NCBI GenBank assembly: GCA_032164245.1
Contig: JAVMKO010000003.1
Location: forward strand, 3,792,651-3,856,650
Source of the DNA: Sternotherus odoratus
Taxonomy: Eukaryota > Chordata > Testudines > Kinosternidae
DNA: 64,000 bases
Direction of reading: 5' to 3'
The notes under the pieces were generated by a model. That model did not search any database. It was not told the origin of the DNA and was given only the letters and a program-made list of their open reading frames with translations. The position numbers were made by a program, and so were the translations under genes. Positions 32,369 to 42,526 of this stretch are shown here, piece after piece. Each line of letters starts with the position of its first letter. Within the stretch, counting starts at the first letter, position 1.

Positions 32369-34186
32369 ATGGGAGGAAGCGGATCCAAGGAAGACCGCAA
32401 AACACCTCTAACTTGCATGTTAGAGCATTTTGGAGAATTCAAAAAGCACATTCCCACCGGCAGCCGTAAGGCCGGATTATTAAGGAAATTTTGTGAAAAA
32501 GACTGGCCGGCATTTCCAATTCAGCCCACGTGGCCAGCCATAGGGACTTTGGACATGGATATTATTAGAGATGTCCTCAATTTCGCGGGACACCAACACC
32601 CCGATCAGTACCCTTATATATCTGCATGGTTTGATATAGTAGAGGAGAATCCATCTTGGTTACAGAAATACACCAAATGCCTAGTCCTTCGTACGCGTCC
32701 ACAGAGGGGGGCCAGGGGAACCAAGGAGGAATCGAAACCTATCTATCCAAGCCTCCCAGACGAAGAGCCACAAGCCCCACCCCCTTACATGCCGTTACCC
32801 GTAGTCCCGGCCGCCCCGCTCGAGCCTATACCTATACTGCAAGCACCAACAGCCCCGCCGCCAAGCGTATCAGGCATGTCCGTCTTAAATTCACCAACTG
32901 ACTCCGGTCGGTCAGGCTTACAGCAACTTGAAGAAAGTGTGGCAAAACTTCAACAACTCCTAACCCCTGAGAGAAAACCCGAAGATCATGATTCTAATCA
33001 GGATGAGAAAAGAAACATTACAAAGGAGCATTCCTATGCCCTCCGGAGTAGGGACCGCGATACCTCTCCGGTTCGACAGTTCCCTCTCCGGGTAGTTAAT
33101 CAATTAATTCCTCCTCTCCCAGACAACCCCACAGGACAGTACCGGGTCCAGGGAGTGTATCAGCATGTTCCCTTCACTAGTAGTGATCTCCTTAATTGGA
33201 AAGCTTCAAAGGCACCGTGGACAAATGATCCCACAGCTATTGCCACCCTAGTCGAAGGAATTATTGGGACTCACTATCCTTCTTGGATGGACATCAGCCA
33301 ACTTCTCCAAATGTTGCTTAGCCCAGAGGAACGAACCCTAGTCCTAAGCCAAGGGAGGGAAGAAGCCCGTATAGAGTATGGAACAAGAGACCCTAATGGC
33401 CTCTTAGATTTTATGGACAGTACATTTCCCACAATTAGAGATCCAGGATGGGACCCTAACACACCAGATAGCAAAACTGCCCTTGATTTATACCATCGGT
33501 TACTTGTTAGGGCTCTCAAAAGGGGACCACCTAGAGTTGTAAACCTTCGGAAAATTCATGATTTGCTCCAAGATAGAGAAGAAACACCTGGAGCATTCCT
33601 AGAGAGATTGAGAGAAGGATATCGTAAATGGTCCCCATACGATATGGACAATGAATCAGAAGACAGTCCAGGGTCCCAAGCCTTGAAAAACAGTTTTATC
33701 AGTCAATGTGCACCAGACATCAGGCGTAAACTTCAGAAGGATCAGGGATTAGTCCACATGAATATGGGGCGCATTCTTGAAGTAGCTGCCCGAGTGTATG
33801 CCGCCCGAGAAGGTGAAGAGGAAAGGAAAGCGGAAGAAAAGGTGAAAAAGAGAGCCCAGTTGGTTGCTGCAGTCTTCCAGGACAATTACAATGGAAAAGG
33901 AAGAGGAAATGCCCAGCGCGGTGGAGGAAGAGGGCGAGGCAGAGGTCGACTGGGATTCACCCAGTGTGCCCATTGCTTCCAGGTTGGCCACTGGAAAAAT
34001 GAGTGTCCTAACAAAGAAAGTGAAAATACCTCAGAAAGTGAGAAAGGAAGAGGAGGGTCACATAATAGGGGAAATAGAAAGGAATATGGGGCACCTGTCT
34101 GGTCAAAAGCAGCAACTGCTCAAGCACTTGATGGAGATACCTTTGGTATGGCAGTGATAGAAGACTGGGCAAGAAATCAAGATTAG
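32369..34186 (+). CDS. gag: Gag polyprotein, intact frame
   Basis: Structural polyprotein forming the retroviral core. ATG at 32369 is chosen because the product then starts MGGSGS, an N-myristoylation signal for membrane targeting; upstream in-frame codons are non-ATG. 605 residues: matrix (about 1-120), a Pro-rich linker with a PPPY late-budding motif (137-140), capsid (about 235-485) with the major homology region around 392-420 (TPGAFLERLREGYRKWSPYD), an Arg/Gly-rich tract (about 511-528) and one CCHC zinc knuckle (Cys533, Cys536, His541, Cys546). One knuckle rather than two is gammaretroviral. It ends at TAG 34184-34186 and pol continues in the same frame. No internal stop or frameshift is seen. 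Confidence 0.93.
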   Translation: MGGSGSKEDRKTPLTCMLEHFGEFKKHIPTGSRKAGLLRKFCEKDWPAFPIQPTWPAIGTLDMDIIRDVLNFAGHQHPDQYPYISAWFDIVEENPSWLQKYTKCLVLRTRPQRGARGTKEESKPIYPSLPDEEPQAPPPYMPLPVVPAAPLEPIPILQAPTAPPPSVSGMSVLNSPTDSGRSGLQQLEESVAKLQQLLTPERKPEDHDSNQDEKRNITKEHSYALRSRDRDTSPVRQFPLRVVNQLIPPLPDNPTGQYRVQGVYQHVPFTSSDLLNWKASKAPWTNDPTAIATLVEGIIGTHYPSWMDISQLLQMLLSPEERTLVLSQGREEARIEYGTRDPNGLLDFMDSTFPTIRDPGWDPNTPDSKTALDLYHRLLVRALKRGPPRVVNLRKIHDLLQDREETPGAFLERLREGYRKWSPYDMDNESEDSPGSQALKNSFISQCAPDIRRKLQKDQGLVHMNMGRILEVAARVYAAREGEEERKAEEKVKKRAQLVAAVFQDNYNGKGRGNAQRGGGRGRGRGRLGFTQCAHCFQVGHWKNECPNKESENTSESEKGRGGSHNRGNRKEYGAPVWSKAATAQALDGDTFGMAVIEDWARNQD

Positions 34187-37100
34187 GCCAGACCGGTTCC
34201 TCGGATCCCGACAGAAGTATTTACAACTGGCCCCGGGGAGCCGATGGTCTGTATGAATGTGGGAGGCCAGTTCATAGACTTTCTAATTGATACAGGAGCT
34301 ACCAGGTCTGTGGTTAACACTAAAGTAGCCCCCGAGAGCCAACAACAAACCACTATCGTTGGAGCAACAGGACAAATAAAACCCTGTCCCTATTTACAAG
34401 AGAGAGCATGTAAATTAGGAAGCCACGTTGTTACCCACAAACTTCTCTATATACCTGAATGTCCCATTCCCCTCCTTGGGAGAGATATGCTATCAAAACT
34501 CAGAGCCACTCTTACCTTTGATAGTGATGGAAACATGAAAATGCAATTAGGAGAAAAACCATCCCCAACTCAATGTCTTATGTTAGCACTCCCCGTAGAA
34601 GAAGAATGGCGACTTTACACCTCTATGGAAAACAGACAAGATTGGCAAGCTTTCAATGTCCCAGGTGTATGGGCAGAAGATAATCCACCTGGACTGGCAG
34701 TTGACATCCCTCCTATAGTCATTGATCTAAAACCCATGGCAACTCCTGTCTCCATTCCCCAATATCCTCTACCTCGAAAAGCAGTAATTGGCATACATGA
34801 ACACTTACAAAAATTGTCAGACACTGGTATTATCATCAAATGCCAGTCAGCCTGGAATACTCCCTTGCTACCTGTGGAGAAGCCTGATAAAAGCTTCCGA
34901 CCTGTACATGACTTACGGGCCGTGAATAAAAGAGTGATCCCATTACACCCAGTAGTACCAAATCCCTACACTCTCCTCAGTTTGGTACCGGCTAATGCCA
35001 AATGGTTCTCAGTGCTAGATCTTAAAGACGCCTTCTTCTGTCTCCGGCTTGCACCTGTCAGTCAACCTATTTTTGCTTTTCAATGGGAACATCCTGATAC
35101 TGGTCAAAAGACTCATATGACATGGGCACGTCTCCCACAGGGATTCTGTAACTCACCCTCCTTATTCGGACAAGCCCTAGCCCAAGACTTGGTGCCTCTC
35201 ACACAAGGAGGCAACCGCTGGAACATCCTCCAATATGCTGACGACCTTCTAGTAGCTACTCGTACCTACACTGAATGCATAGAGGCTACTGCTAATCTCT
35301 TAAAACATCTCTATCTCAAAGGTTATAAGGTTTCTAAGAAAAAGGCTCAGCTAGTACAACAGGAAGTAAAATATCTGGGATTTAAGCTCACAAAAGGAAT
35401 CCGCATGCTGGACATTGAGAGAAAAGAGGCAGTCTGTGCCATTCCTACCCCTACAAACAGACGCCAAGTGTGCGAGTTTTTAGGAGCTGCTGGCTTCTGC
35501 CGTCTTTGGATCCCTAACTATGCTACACTAGCTAAACCCCTCCATGAGGCCACAAAAGGCGGGGCCGCAGATCCTTTTATTTGGACAGAAACACAACAAA
35601 AAGGGTTTGAAGATATCAAGTCTGCCCTGATGACAGCCCCTGCGTTAGGCCTCCCTGATTTGGAAAAACCTTTCACACTGTATGTAGGAGAAAGAAAAGG
35701 TATTGCAGTTGGTGTCTTAACCCAGACCATCGGTAGCTGGCCGCGACCAGTAGCATACTTCTCTAAGCAACTAGACACTGTAATACAAGGATGGCCACCC
35801 TGCCTACGTGCCGTAGCTGCAGCTGCCCTTCTTGCTGAAGAGGCAAGTAAACTCACCCTAGGACAACCAATCTCCTTAAAGTGCCCACATGCTGTGGTCA
35901 CCCTAATGGAACACAGGGGCCATCATTGGATGACAAACACCAAACTCCTCAAGTATGAAAGTATACTAGTAGACAATCCTTCTGTTATCATCTCTGTCTG
36001 TTCCACCCTTAATCCTGCAACTATACTGCCAGTAGAAGAAAATCCCACTGAGAAACATGATTGCCTTCAGGTCATGGAAGAAGTTTATTCTAGCCGACCT
36101 GACTTACTGGATACACCTTTAGCCACACCTGACTCTGTCCTTTTCACCGATGGTAGTAGTTTCATTGATCAGGGTCAACATCTGGCGGGGTATGCCATAG
36201 TTAATGATCAAGGCACTGTCTGTGAAGCAAAGGCACTTCCTCCTGGCACCTCGGCCCAGAAGGCTGAACTGGTCGCCCTCCGTCGAGCACTTGAACTAGC
36301 AACAGGGCAAAAGGTCAATGTTTACACTGACTCAAAATATGCCTTCCTAACACTCCATGCCCATGGTGCCATATATAGGGAAAGAGGACTTCTGACTTCA
36401 AACGGACAGAGAATAAAACATGCAGATGAAATTCTGGCCCTTCTTGATGCTGTTTGGATGCCCAAACAAGTTGCTGTAATGCACTGCAAAGGACACCAAC
36501 ATGGTGAGGATCCTGTCGCAAAAGGAAACCGACAGGCAGATGAAGAAGCAAGAAATGCAGCGCGTCAACAATCCCCAGCTCTTCGTATCCAGCACCTCAA
36601 CGTGGCTGAAATGATTCCTGCTGAAGTACACTACACTGCACAAGAACAACTTTGGGCTGAACAGGAAAAAGGAGTAAAGCAATCAGGTTTATATGTCTTG
36701 CCAAATAATAAAATCTTCCTGCCCGCAGTGGTAGCTTGGGAATTGATCCAGGAATTACATCAACAGACCCATTTAGGTAGCACTAGTCTAACTGAACTCC
36801 TAGACCGTGAACTGTACATAAATGGTCTACATTCACTCACCAGACGTGCTGCCCTACGCTGTCAAATATGTGCAAAACATAATCCTCGTGTAGGACCTCT
36901 TCGACCACCTGGAATCCAGCATATAGGATATAGTCCAATGGAATCACTAGTTGTGGACTTCACCGAAATGCCAAAGTCTGGGAAATTCAAGTACCTGCTT
37001 GTAGCGGTTTGCACATATTCCGGCTGGGTTGAGGCATGGCCTACCACTAATGAAAAAGCTGAGCAAGTTACTAAGGCCCTGCTCCGAGATGTAATCCCCC

Positions 37101-37849
37101 GATTTGGACTCCCATTACACATTGGAAGTGACAATGGTCCCGCTTTCGTTCACAGAGTCATCCGCTCTTTGTCAGTACTCCTAGGCATCACCTGGAAACT
37201 CCATTGTGCATATCATCCACAGGCGTCAGGAAAGGTTGAAAGAATGAATAGGACTCTAAAAGATGCCCTAGGTAAAATTTGTCAGGAAACTGACCTATCA
37301 TGGACTGTAGCCTTGCCCATGGTATTGCTCAGAGTTCGATGCACTCCCACACGATCTTTAAAGCTCTCAACCTATGAGCTAGTGTTTGGCCGACCACCGC
37401 TAGGGGTCCGCCACTTGAAAGGGGATACTTACTTTCTGGGAAAACAAGATCTTATCAGAGAAGTTCAGCTCCTAAGCAAAGTGTTAACTCAATTATCCAC
37501 CTACGTTAGTGAGCTCAAGTTCCCTTTCCCTGTCACTGCTCTGCACCCTTTCTCCCCAGGAGATTCTGTATGGCTCAAGGACTGGAAAACTAACCCCTTG
37601 GGACCTAAATGGAAGGGCCCCTATACTGTTCTCCTTACCACTCCCACTGCTGTTAAATTAGCCGGTGTTAAGCCATGGATTCATTATACCCGTGTCAAGT
37701 CTGATCACACATCGCCTCCACCTGATTGGCAGGTCTCTGTAAAGAGCTCCAACCCTCTGCAAATCGTCTTCCGCAAACCAGCCCAACCACCTATCCAGCA
37801 AGATGTTCAACCTACCTCTTGTGAGTCAGGTGACCAAGCACCACTCTGA
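34187..37849 (+). CDS. pol: Pol polyprotein: protease, reverse transcriptase, RNase H, integrase
   Basis: The frame continues directly from gag after the single TAG, so expression is expected by stop-codon readthrough as a Gag-Pol fusion of about 1826 residues; the first ATG (34244) is internal. Residues counted from that ATG: protease with DTGA (16-19); RT with Asp259 and YADD (331-334), the Ala replacing the more usual Val or Met; connection; RNase H with Asp636, Glu675, Asp696, Asp766; integrase with HHCC zinc site (His839, His843, Cys873, Cys876), catalytic Asp905, Asp963, Glu999 (D,D35E) and a C-terminal GPKWKGPY module near 1119. All catalytic residues are present and there is no stop, so the polyprotein may be functional. 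It ends at 37849 without an overlapping env. Confidence 0.94.
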   Translation, partial: ARPVPRIPTEVFTTGPGEPMVCMNVGGQFIDFLIDTGATRSVVNTKVAPESQQQTTIVGATGQIKPCPYLQERACKLGSHVVTHKLLYIPECPIPLLGRDMLSKLRATLTFDSDGNMKMQLGEKPSPTQCLMLALPVEEEWRLYTSMENRQDWQAFNVPGVWAEDNPPGLAVDIPPIVIDLKPMATPVSIPQYPLPRKAVIGIHEHLQKLSDTGIIIKCQSAWNTPLLPVEKPDKSFRPVHDLRAVNKRVIPLHPVVPNPYTLLSLVPANAKWFSVLDLKDAFFCLRLAPVSQPIFAFQWEHPDTGQKTHMTWARLPQGFCNSPSLFGQALAQDLVPLTQGGNRWNILQYADDLLVATRTYTECIEATANLLKHLYLKGYKVSKKKAQLVQQEVKYLGFKLTKGIRMLDIERKEAVCAIPTPTNRRQVCEFLGAAGFCRLWIPNYATLAKPLHEATKGGAADPFIWTETQQKGFEDIKSALMTAPALGLPDLEKPFTLYVGERKGIAVGVLTQTIGSWPRPVAYFSKQLDTVIQGWPPCLRAVAAAALLAEEASKLTLGQPISLKCPHAVVTLMEHRGHHWMTNTKLLKYESILVDNPSVIISVCSTLNPATILPVEENPTEKHDCLQVMEEVYSSRPDLLDTPLATPDSVLFTDGSSFIDQGQHLAGYAIVNDQGTVCEAKALPPGTSAQKAELVALRRALELATGQKVNVYTDSKYAFLTLHAHGAIYRERGLLTSNGQRIKHADEILALLDAVWMPKQVAVMHCKGHQHGEDPVAKGNRQADEEARNAARQQSPALRIQHLNVAEMIPAEVHYTAQEQLWAEQEKGVKQSGLYVLPNNKIFLPAVVAWELIQELHQQTHLGSTSLTELLDRELYINGLHSLTRRAALRCQICAKHNPRVGPLRPPGIQHIGYSPMESLVVDFTEMPKSGKFKYLLVAVCTYSGWVEAWPTTNEKAEQVTKALLRDVIPRFGLPLHIGSDNGPAFVHRVIRSLSVLLGITWKLHCAYHPQASGKVERMNRTLKDALGKICQETDLSWTVALPMVLLRVRCTPTRSLKLSTYELVFGRPPLGVRHLKGDTYFLGKQDLIREVQLLSKVLTQLSTYVSELKFPFPVTALHPFSPGDSVWLKDWKTNPLGPKWKGPYTVLLTTPTAVKLAGVKPWIHYTRVKSDHTSPPPDWQVSVKSSNPLQIVFRKPAQPPIQQDVQPTSCESGDQAPL

Positions 37850-38201
37850 AAACCTGCACTACTGTATGGACATTTATTATAATGTATTCCTTAAGAAAAT
37901 CCTATTCACCTGTTGCCCCAAAATGTTACTGTAATGTTTCTCAGGGAAAGGGGCAGAGGTGGGTTTGTTTAATGTGTGTGAAGTATACTATTTTTAATAT
38001 TTTTGTTCATAATAAGTTCTCCTGTTCAATCTTATCTTGATGTGTTATATATTCTGTATGTCTGAAAAGTAGTTTAGATCCTGTAATTTGTTATGATCCA
38101 AAAGAATAATGTTAATGTTTAAAAATTCACCAATAACTGGTAATAATAATGTTTAGAGTGTTACTAGTTTGCAATAACTAGCAACAAGAAAAAGGAGGGA
38201 A
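37850..38201 (+). other. Region where env is missing, with polypurine tract
   Basis: 352 AT-rich bases with stops in all frames and no envelope sequence. It ends in the purine run agaaaaaggaggga (about 38187-38200), the plus-strand primer, right before the 3' LTR. Confidence 0.85.
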
Positions 38202-38758
38202 TGTGAGGGTTGAAGAAAGCAAATAATGATAAATGTTGATGCAGATATGTAAAAATCAAAATATAAGATCTCCATTAAGGAAAATAATAGATAGTTATAG
38301 TTATTATAAATTGTTTAATGTTAAGGTTTATTTTAATAAGGTTATGAAAATGTTTTAAATCAATCATGTAACAATTGGTTTTTGCACATTTATACAATCA
38401 CTACCTCATCAAAGTAATATGCTGCTATTGCATGTTCTGTGCACAAGCAATGCAACAATCCTGCAAAAAGGGCGCGAAATTCTGTCCAATCACGCTGTTC
38501 CTACCACGTGCCTGCTCCACGTGCGTAGTCTAAATCTGCCTAGCAATATGGGATAGCCAATCATGTAACACATATAGAAACTGCGTAGTTAACCAAGACT
38601 ATAAAACTGTAAGTTAAACGTGGTTGGTGTGGCAGTTTCTTCACGCTTTTGGGCGGCTGCCACCTCGGCCGAATAAACACGTTTTGTTTTGAGCCTCATT
38701 GGTCTCCTTGAACTTTATTACTGGTCTCCCTCAATAGCCTAGCGAACGTCCCGCTACA
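38202..38758 (+). repeat. 3' LTR of provirus
   Basis: 557 bases, about 98 percent identical to the 5' LTR, with TATA at 38599-38606 and AATAAA at 38672-38677. Confidence 0.93.
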
Positions 38759-39324
38759 CTGTCATATCCAAATCTCATTTAAGGTTGGGAAGTGAGTTAA
38801 GCTAGGTTCTTCTCCACTGCTTCCCTACCCAAAAAAGGAAGACTGCTGAAAACACCTGGAGAAACAAAGGAACTAACCCCGGGGAAGGAGGGGGGCAGGC
38901 AAGAAAGCCAAGGTGAAAAAGATCTAGAGTGTGAAAGGAACACTTGAATATTGGAATGACAAGCAGTGCAGTTTACCTTCCAGAAACTTTGCCACCTTCA
39001 CAAAAGAACATTTAGGGTGAGAATGTGCTACTATTAATCAGTGAATTTAGTATTTTAAGCTTAGGCTGCATGTTTTGTATTATTTGCTCTGTAATCTCCT
39101 TTGATCTGTTTGCTATCCTTAATAATCACTTAAAATTTACCCTTTGTAGTTCATAAACTTGTTGGTTTAATCTAAAACTCAGTTTGTGCAATTCATAACT
39201 GGGGTGGGGGGAGGACGCAAAAAGCTGTGCATATCTTCTTCCACATTGCGGGAGGAAGCTGTATAGATCTCTGTACAATGCAAGACAATATATTTTTGGA
39301 TTTACACTCCATCTGAGTGCTGGG
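38759..39324 (+). mobile_element. LTR-like fragment between provirus and A unit R1
   Basis: Non-coding sequence with the look of the R-U5 part of yet another LTR (gttcataaacttg, then tgtgcaattcataactgggg). It is not part of the B unit, so the right flank of the provirus does not match its left flank. The class is not certain. Confidence 0.35.
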
Positions 39325-39502
39325 CAGTCCCCGAGCTGAGTCAGATTGTATACTCCGTGTGATTCTATCCCTACTTGTGTATGTGTTTGAAGCAGAACAG
39401 GATGTGGGAGCCCAGACTGGTGGAACGGGAATGCTCAGGGGCACCCCAGTAGATCAGGTGGCCCCGGAATGGGGGTCCAACCTGTCACAAACCCCCCCCC
39501 CC

Positions 39503-39800
39503 CAGAATTCTAGTAGATTGGTGAGGCATGATTTCCCTTTTCAAAAGCCATGTTGACTCTTCCGCAAGAAACTGTGTTCCTCGATATAGCTGATCATTCT
39601 GTTCTTTACTATAGTTTCAATCAATTTGCCACATACTATAGTTAAGCTCACTAGCCTGTAATTGCCAGGACGCCTCTGGGGCCTTTTTAAATAATCAGCA
39701 TTATATTAGCTACCCTTCAGACATCTGGCAGAGAGGCTGGTTTAAGTAATAGGTTAACTACCACAGTTAGTAATTCTGCAACTTCATATCTGACTTCCTG
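39503..39800 (-). mobile_element. CR1-type LINE fragment, R1
   Basis: On the minus strand the sequence encodes part of a CR1 reverse transcriptase (segments reading like SQHGF-KGxSCLTNLLEF and the preceding LTS...KLIE block). The frame is decayed and short. Confidence 0.6.
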
Positions 39801-39982
39801 TAGAACTCTTGGCTGCATCACAGGAAAGCACAATGCCTACCCAGGATGCCTCAGAGTGCAATAGTCTCCCATATGGAAAAATTTCCCTCTGGCCCCACAT
39901 GGCAATCACCTCTGGCTTATTGTTATCCCAGTTGTATTGAGGAGTTCTCTTATAACCCTGCTGCTTTCTCTGTGTGTGGCAG

Positions 39983-40043
39983 GCTTCTCCGAGGAAGAGG
40001 AAGAGGAGGATGAGGCACAGAGACAAAAAGGGGGAACCGAACG
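39983..40043 (+). CDS. Exon 1 in window of the A-unit gene, R1
   Basis: Acceptor tgtgtgtggcag, donor gtaagc. Read from phase 1 it encodes FSEEEEEEDEAQRQKGGTER, an acidic stretch, and leaves in phase 2. In R2 it is six bases shorter (two Glu fewer), an in-frame change. The gene's true first exon is not identified. Confidence 0.5.
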
Positions 40044-40189
40044 GTAAGCAGTCCCTGCCCCTCCTGCTGTGGTGGCAGACTTGGGCCCCATGCAAAGCAA
40101 AGAAATAGGGTCTATTCCCCCAGCTGTCTCCACTCCTCCTGCGAGGGCACCATCATGCCCAGAGGCGCTGGCTGGGGCTCTGTTCACAG

Positions 40190-40333
40190 GTTGCCCCTGA
40201 AACCTGGGGCTCTAGGGTGCTACGGAGCAGAGGGTGCTCAAGCAGCTCAATGGCTCCTTTGTGTCTCACTTCTGGCAGCTTTTTGGCACTGTGAGGAAGA
40301 GTGGGAGGAGGCTTGTGCATCCCGAGAGACAAG
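40190..40333 (+). CDS. Exon 2 of the A-unit gene, R1
   Basis: Acceptor gggctctgttcacag, donor gtaagc, 144 bases. Only one frame is open throughout, entered and left in phase 2, matching its neighbours. It includes a hydrophobic run (AAQWLLCVSLLAAFWHC) that could span a membrane, followed by acidic residues. A shorter exon starting near 40241 could instead be read as VLKQLNGSFVSHFWQLFGTV, but its phase does not fit the next exon. Confidence 0.45.
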
Positions 40334-40821
40334 GTAAGCAATGCCCCCCTCCACTGCATTGGGTCAATCCCCTCCTTTGTCATCGCAGTTCATCCCCACC
40401 CAGGGGCAGTAGCTTAGTAATACCCCCCTGCCCTGATCTATGTACCAGGCAAGCAACTCTTCTCCTTAGCATCATGCAATTCATTCCCACCCAGCAGAAG
40501 TTGCCCTCCCTAGTCCACCCCCCATGCATCATACAGTGGGTCATTCCCTTTCTTGAGCATCACACAGCTCATTTAACTGGGGGGTGGGAGGGTGTAGATT
40601 GTGTCCACTGGACTGGCCCATCCTCCCCTCCCAATTCTGGGGGGAAATGCTTTATGGGGGCAGCCCTGTGCACACCAGGGAGGTGAGAGGGAGAGTTCAG
40701 GGAGGAAGGCTGGCCTTTCTAGAATGGTGGGTAGGGTAAAAGGGGGGTGACAGCCCTTGTGTAATGACCCCCCCTATCCTCCTTATCCACCCACACCCTC
40801 GTCTCCAGTCCCCCAGCATGG

Positions 40822-40900
40822 GTTCCCAGTAGGATTTGAATCCTGGACCTTCAGCCTTGCAGCATAAAGCACCCATTCGAGCTGGAGAAGTAGCCACATT
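40822..40900 (-). repeat. tRNA-derived SINE or pseudo-tRNA, R1
   Basis: On the minus strand agctcgaatgg resembles an A box and ggattcaaatcc a B box, spaced as in a tRNA. It lies in the intron before the 41189 exon. The copy in R2 is at about 47928-48006. Confidence 0.45.
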
Positions 40901-41188
40901 AATTAGTAGCTGTAGTAGGCCATTTTCCTTTACATTGCCTAGCTTCTGCGGAAGGGACATGACACACATGCTGCCAGCAGGACACATTCTCACCTTCTCA
41001 ACACTAGACAGGGATCGCCCAACAACCCAGCTGACCCAAAACCAGAACGTCCAGGGCCTGGGCATTGCAGGGGATGAGGCTGCCTCAGTGGAGAATGGGA
41101 CAGGGAGCCTCTCAGTGCCGCACCCCGGGGTAAAAGAGGGCCTGAGGGCAGGGCCTGCACTCAGCTAACTGCTCTCTCTGTCCCACAG

Positions 41189-41293
41189 CTGCCCTGTGCC
41201 CGAGGAGAATCTCACCTTGGCTGACAGGCTCAACATCGTTGAGAGGAGGAGGAGAGAGTACATGGGCAGACACGTGAATGAAGTTCCGATAAC
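41189..41293 (+). CDS. Exon 3 of the A-unit gene, R1
   Basis: Strong acceptor (ctctctctgtcccacag) and donor (gtaagg), 105 bases. Only the phase-2 frame is open: CPVPEENLTLADRLNIVERR followed by RREYMGRHVNEVPI, a charged helical segment. It leaves in phase 2, the phase needed by the terminal exon frame that is open in A1. The R2 copy differs by one synonymous base (ccc to cct in the VPEEN codons). No family is recognised. Confidence 0.6.
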
Positions 41294-41416
41294 GTAAGGC
41301 AACTGAATGGGGAGCATTCGGGGGGCTGGATGGGAGAGGATAGTGAATGTGGAGCAGAAGGGGGCAGGGAAAACCAGACACTCCAAGATCCTAAAATAAC
41401 AGGGAAAAAGCCACGA

Positions 41417-41708
41417 AGGGTCTGGCTACACTACCTGCTGGATCGGCGGGTAGCGCTTGATGTATCGGGGATCGATTTATCACGTCTCATCTAGACGCGA
41501 TAAATCGATCCCCGAATCGACTCCCGTACTCCACCTCGGCAAGAGGAGTAAGTGGAGTGGACAGGGGATCGGCCGTGGTCGACTCGCTGCCATGGGACGG
41601 CCAGGTAAGTCAAGCAAAGATACTGTGACTTCAGCTACACTATTCTCACAGTTGAAGTTGCATATCTTAGGGTCGACCCCCGACCCCCATAGTGTAGCCC
41701 AGCCCTAA
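41417..41708. mobile_element. MITE, complete copy in R1
   Basis: Ends agggtctggctacact and agtgtagcccagccct are imperfect inverted repeats. Inside, tcggggatcgatttatc and gataaatcgatccccga form a near-perfect hairpin (about 41465-41515). No target-site duplication is clear. Confidence 0.75.
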
Positions 41709-42526
41709 GAGGCTTTAGCTTCCAAGGTGAGATCCCAGGGAAAGTGAGGTGAGGGATTATCAGAAATCAAATGCAGAGACACAAGCGGGGGTTGTGAGTA
41801 GGATCAAATCCTTCTGCACGACAGTATCTCCCAGCAGGCAACTGTCTAGAACCTTCCCTTGCTCCCTGCTATGTGTGAAAGAAACACCAATCAAACGACA
41901 CCCTGTGATGGGGTGTCCACCATGCATAGGACTGGAAGGGGTTAAGGTTGCCAGACCAAAGATCCATCTAGCCTAGTGTCCTGTCTTCTGAAAGTGGCCA
42001 ATGGCAAATGCTTCAGAGGGAATGAACAGAACATGTAACCATCAAGTGATCCATCCCCTCTCGTCCATTTCCAGCTTCAGACAAACAGAGACTGAGGGCA
42101 CCATACCTGCCCATCCTGGCTAATAGCCACTGATGAATTTAGCTAGTTCTTTTTTGAACCCTGTTTATAGTCTTGGCCTTCTCAACATCCTCTGGCAAGG
42201 GCTACACACACACACGCTCACATCTTCCTCACCTCAACCAATTTTTGTTAGCTAATCTTTCTGTTGAGATATCACAGGTTCCCCAATCATGCTCACGGCC
42301 CCATTGCGCTAGGTGCTGCACATGTGCGTGTGACGAAGGGGTTATTGTTATCGATCAAACGAGTGCCAGCTCCCCCTCTCAGTCCTTCGTTATCCAGTTG
42401 ATTTCCTTGGGTCAGAGTGGTGTGCCATGCATGCCCCTTTGCACAACAGTGGGAAGGCTGTGCCCAAGTCCCACCTTTTCTCAGCAGGGCCATGTCCCAT
42501 CTGTCCCTTTCTGCTCTCTCCCACAG

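Larger units (their letters stand above)
31246..38758 (+). mobile_element. Endogenous gammaretrovirus-like provirus, env-less, with open gag and pol
   Basis: Order: 5' LTR, tRNA-Pro primer site, leader, gag, in-frame TAG, pol, about 350 bases without env, polypurine tract, 3' LTR. The single CCHC knuckle in Gag, gag and pol in one frame with a UAG between them, the integrase GPY module and the tRNA-Pro site are class I (gamma-like) traits. The two LTRs differ by about eleven substitutions and two small indels by eye, roughly 2 percent. No target-site duplication is visible (gcat before, ctgt after). The same family left older solo LTRs at 14167 and 23033. Confidence 0.95.

Noticed and set aside
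36398..36682. Minus-strand frames inside pol
   Set aside because: Antisense shadows of an intact pol frame.
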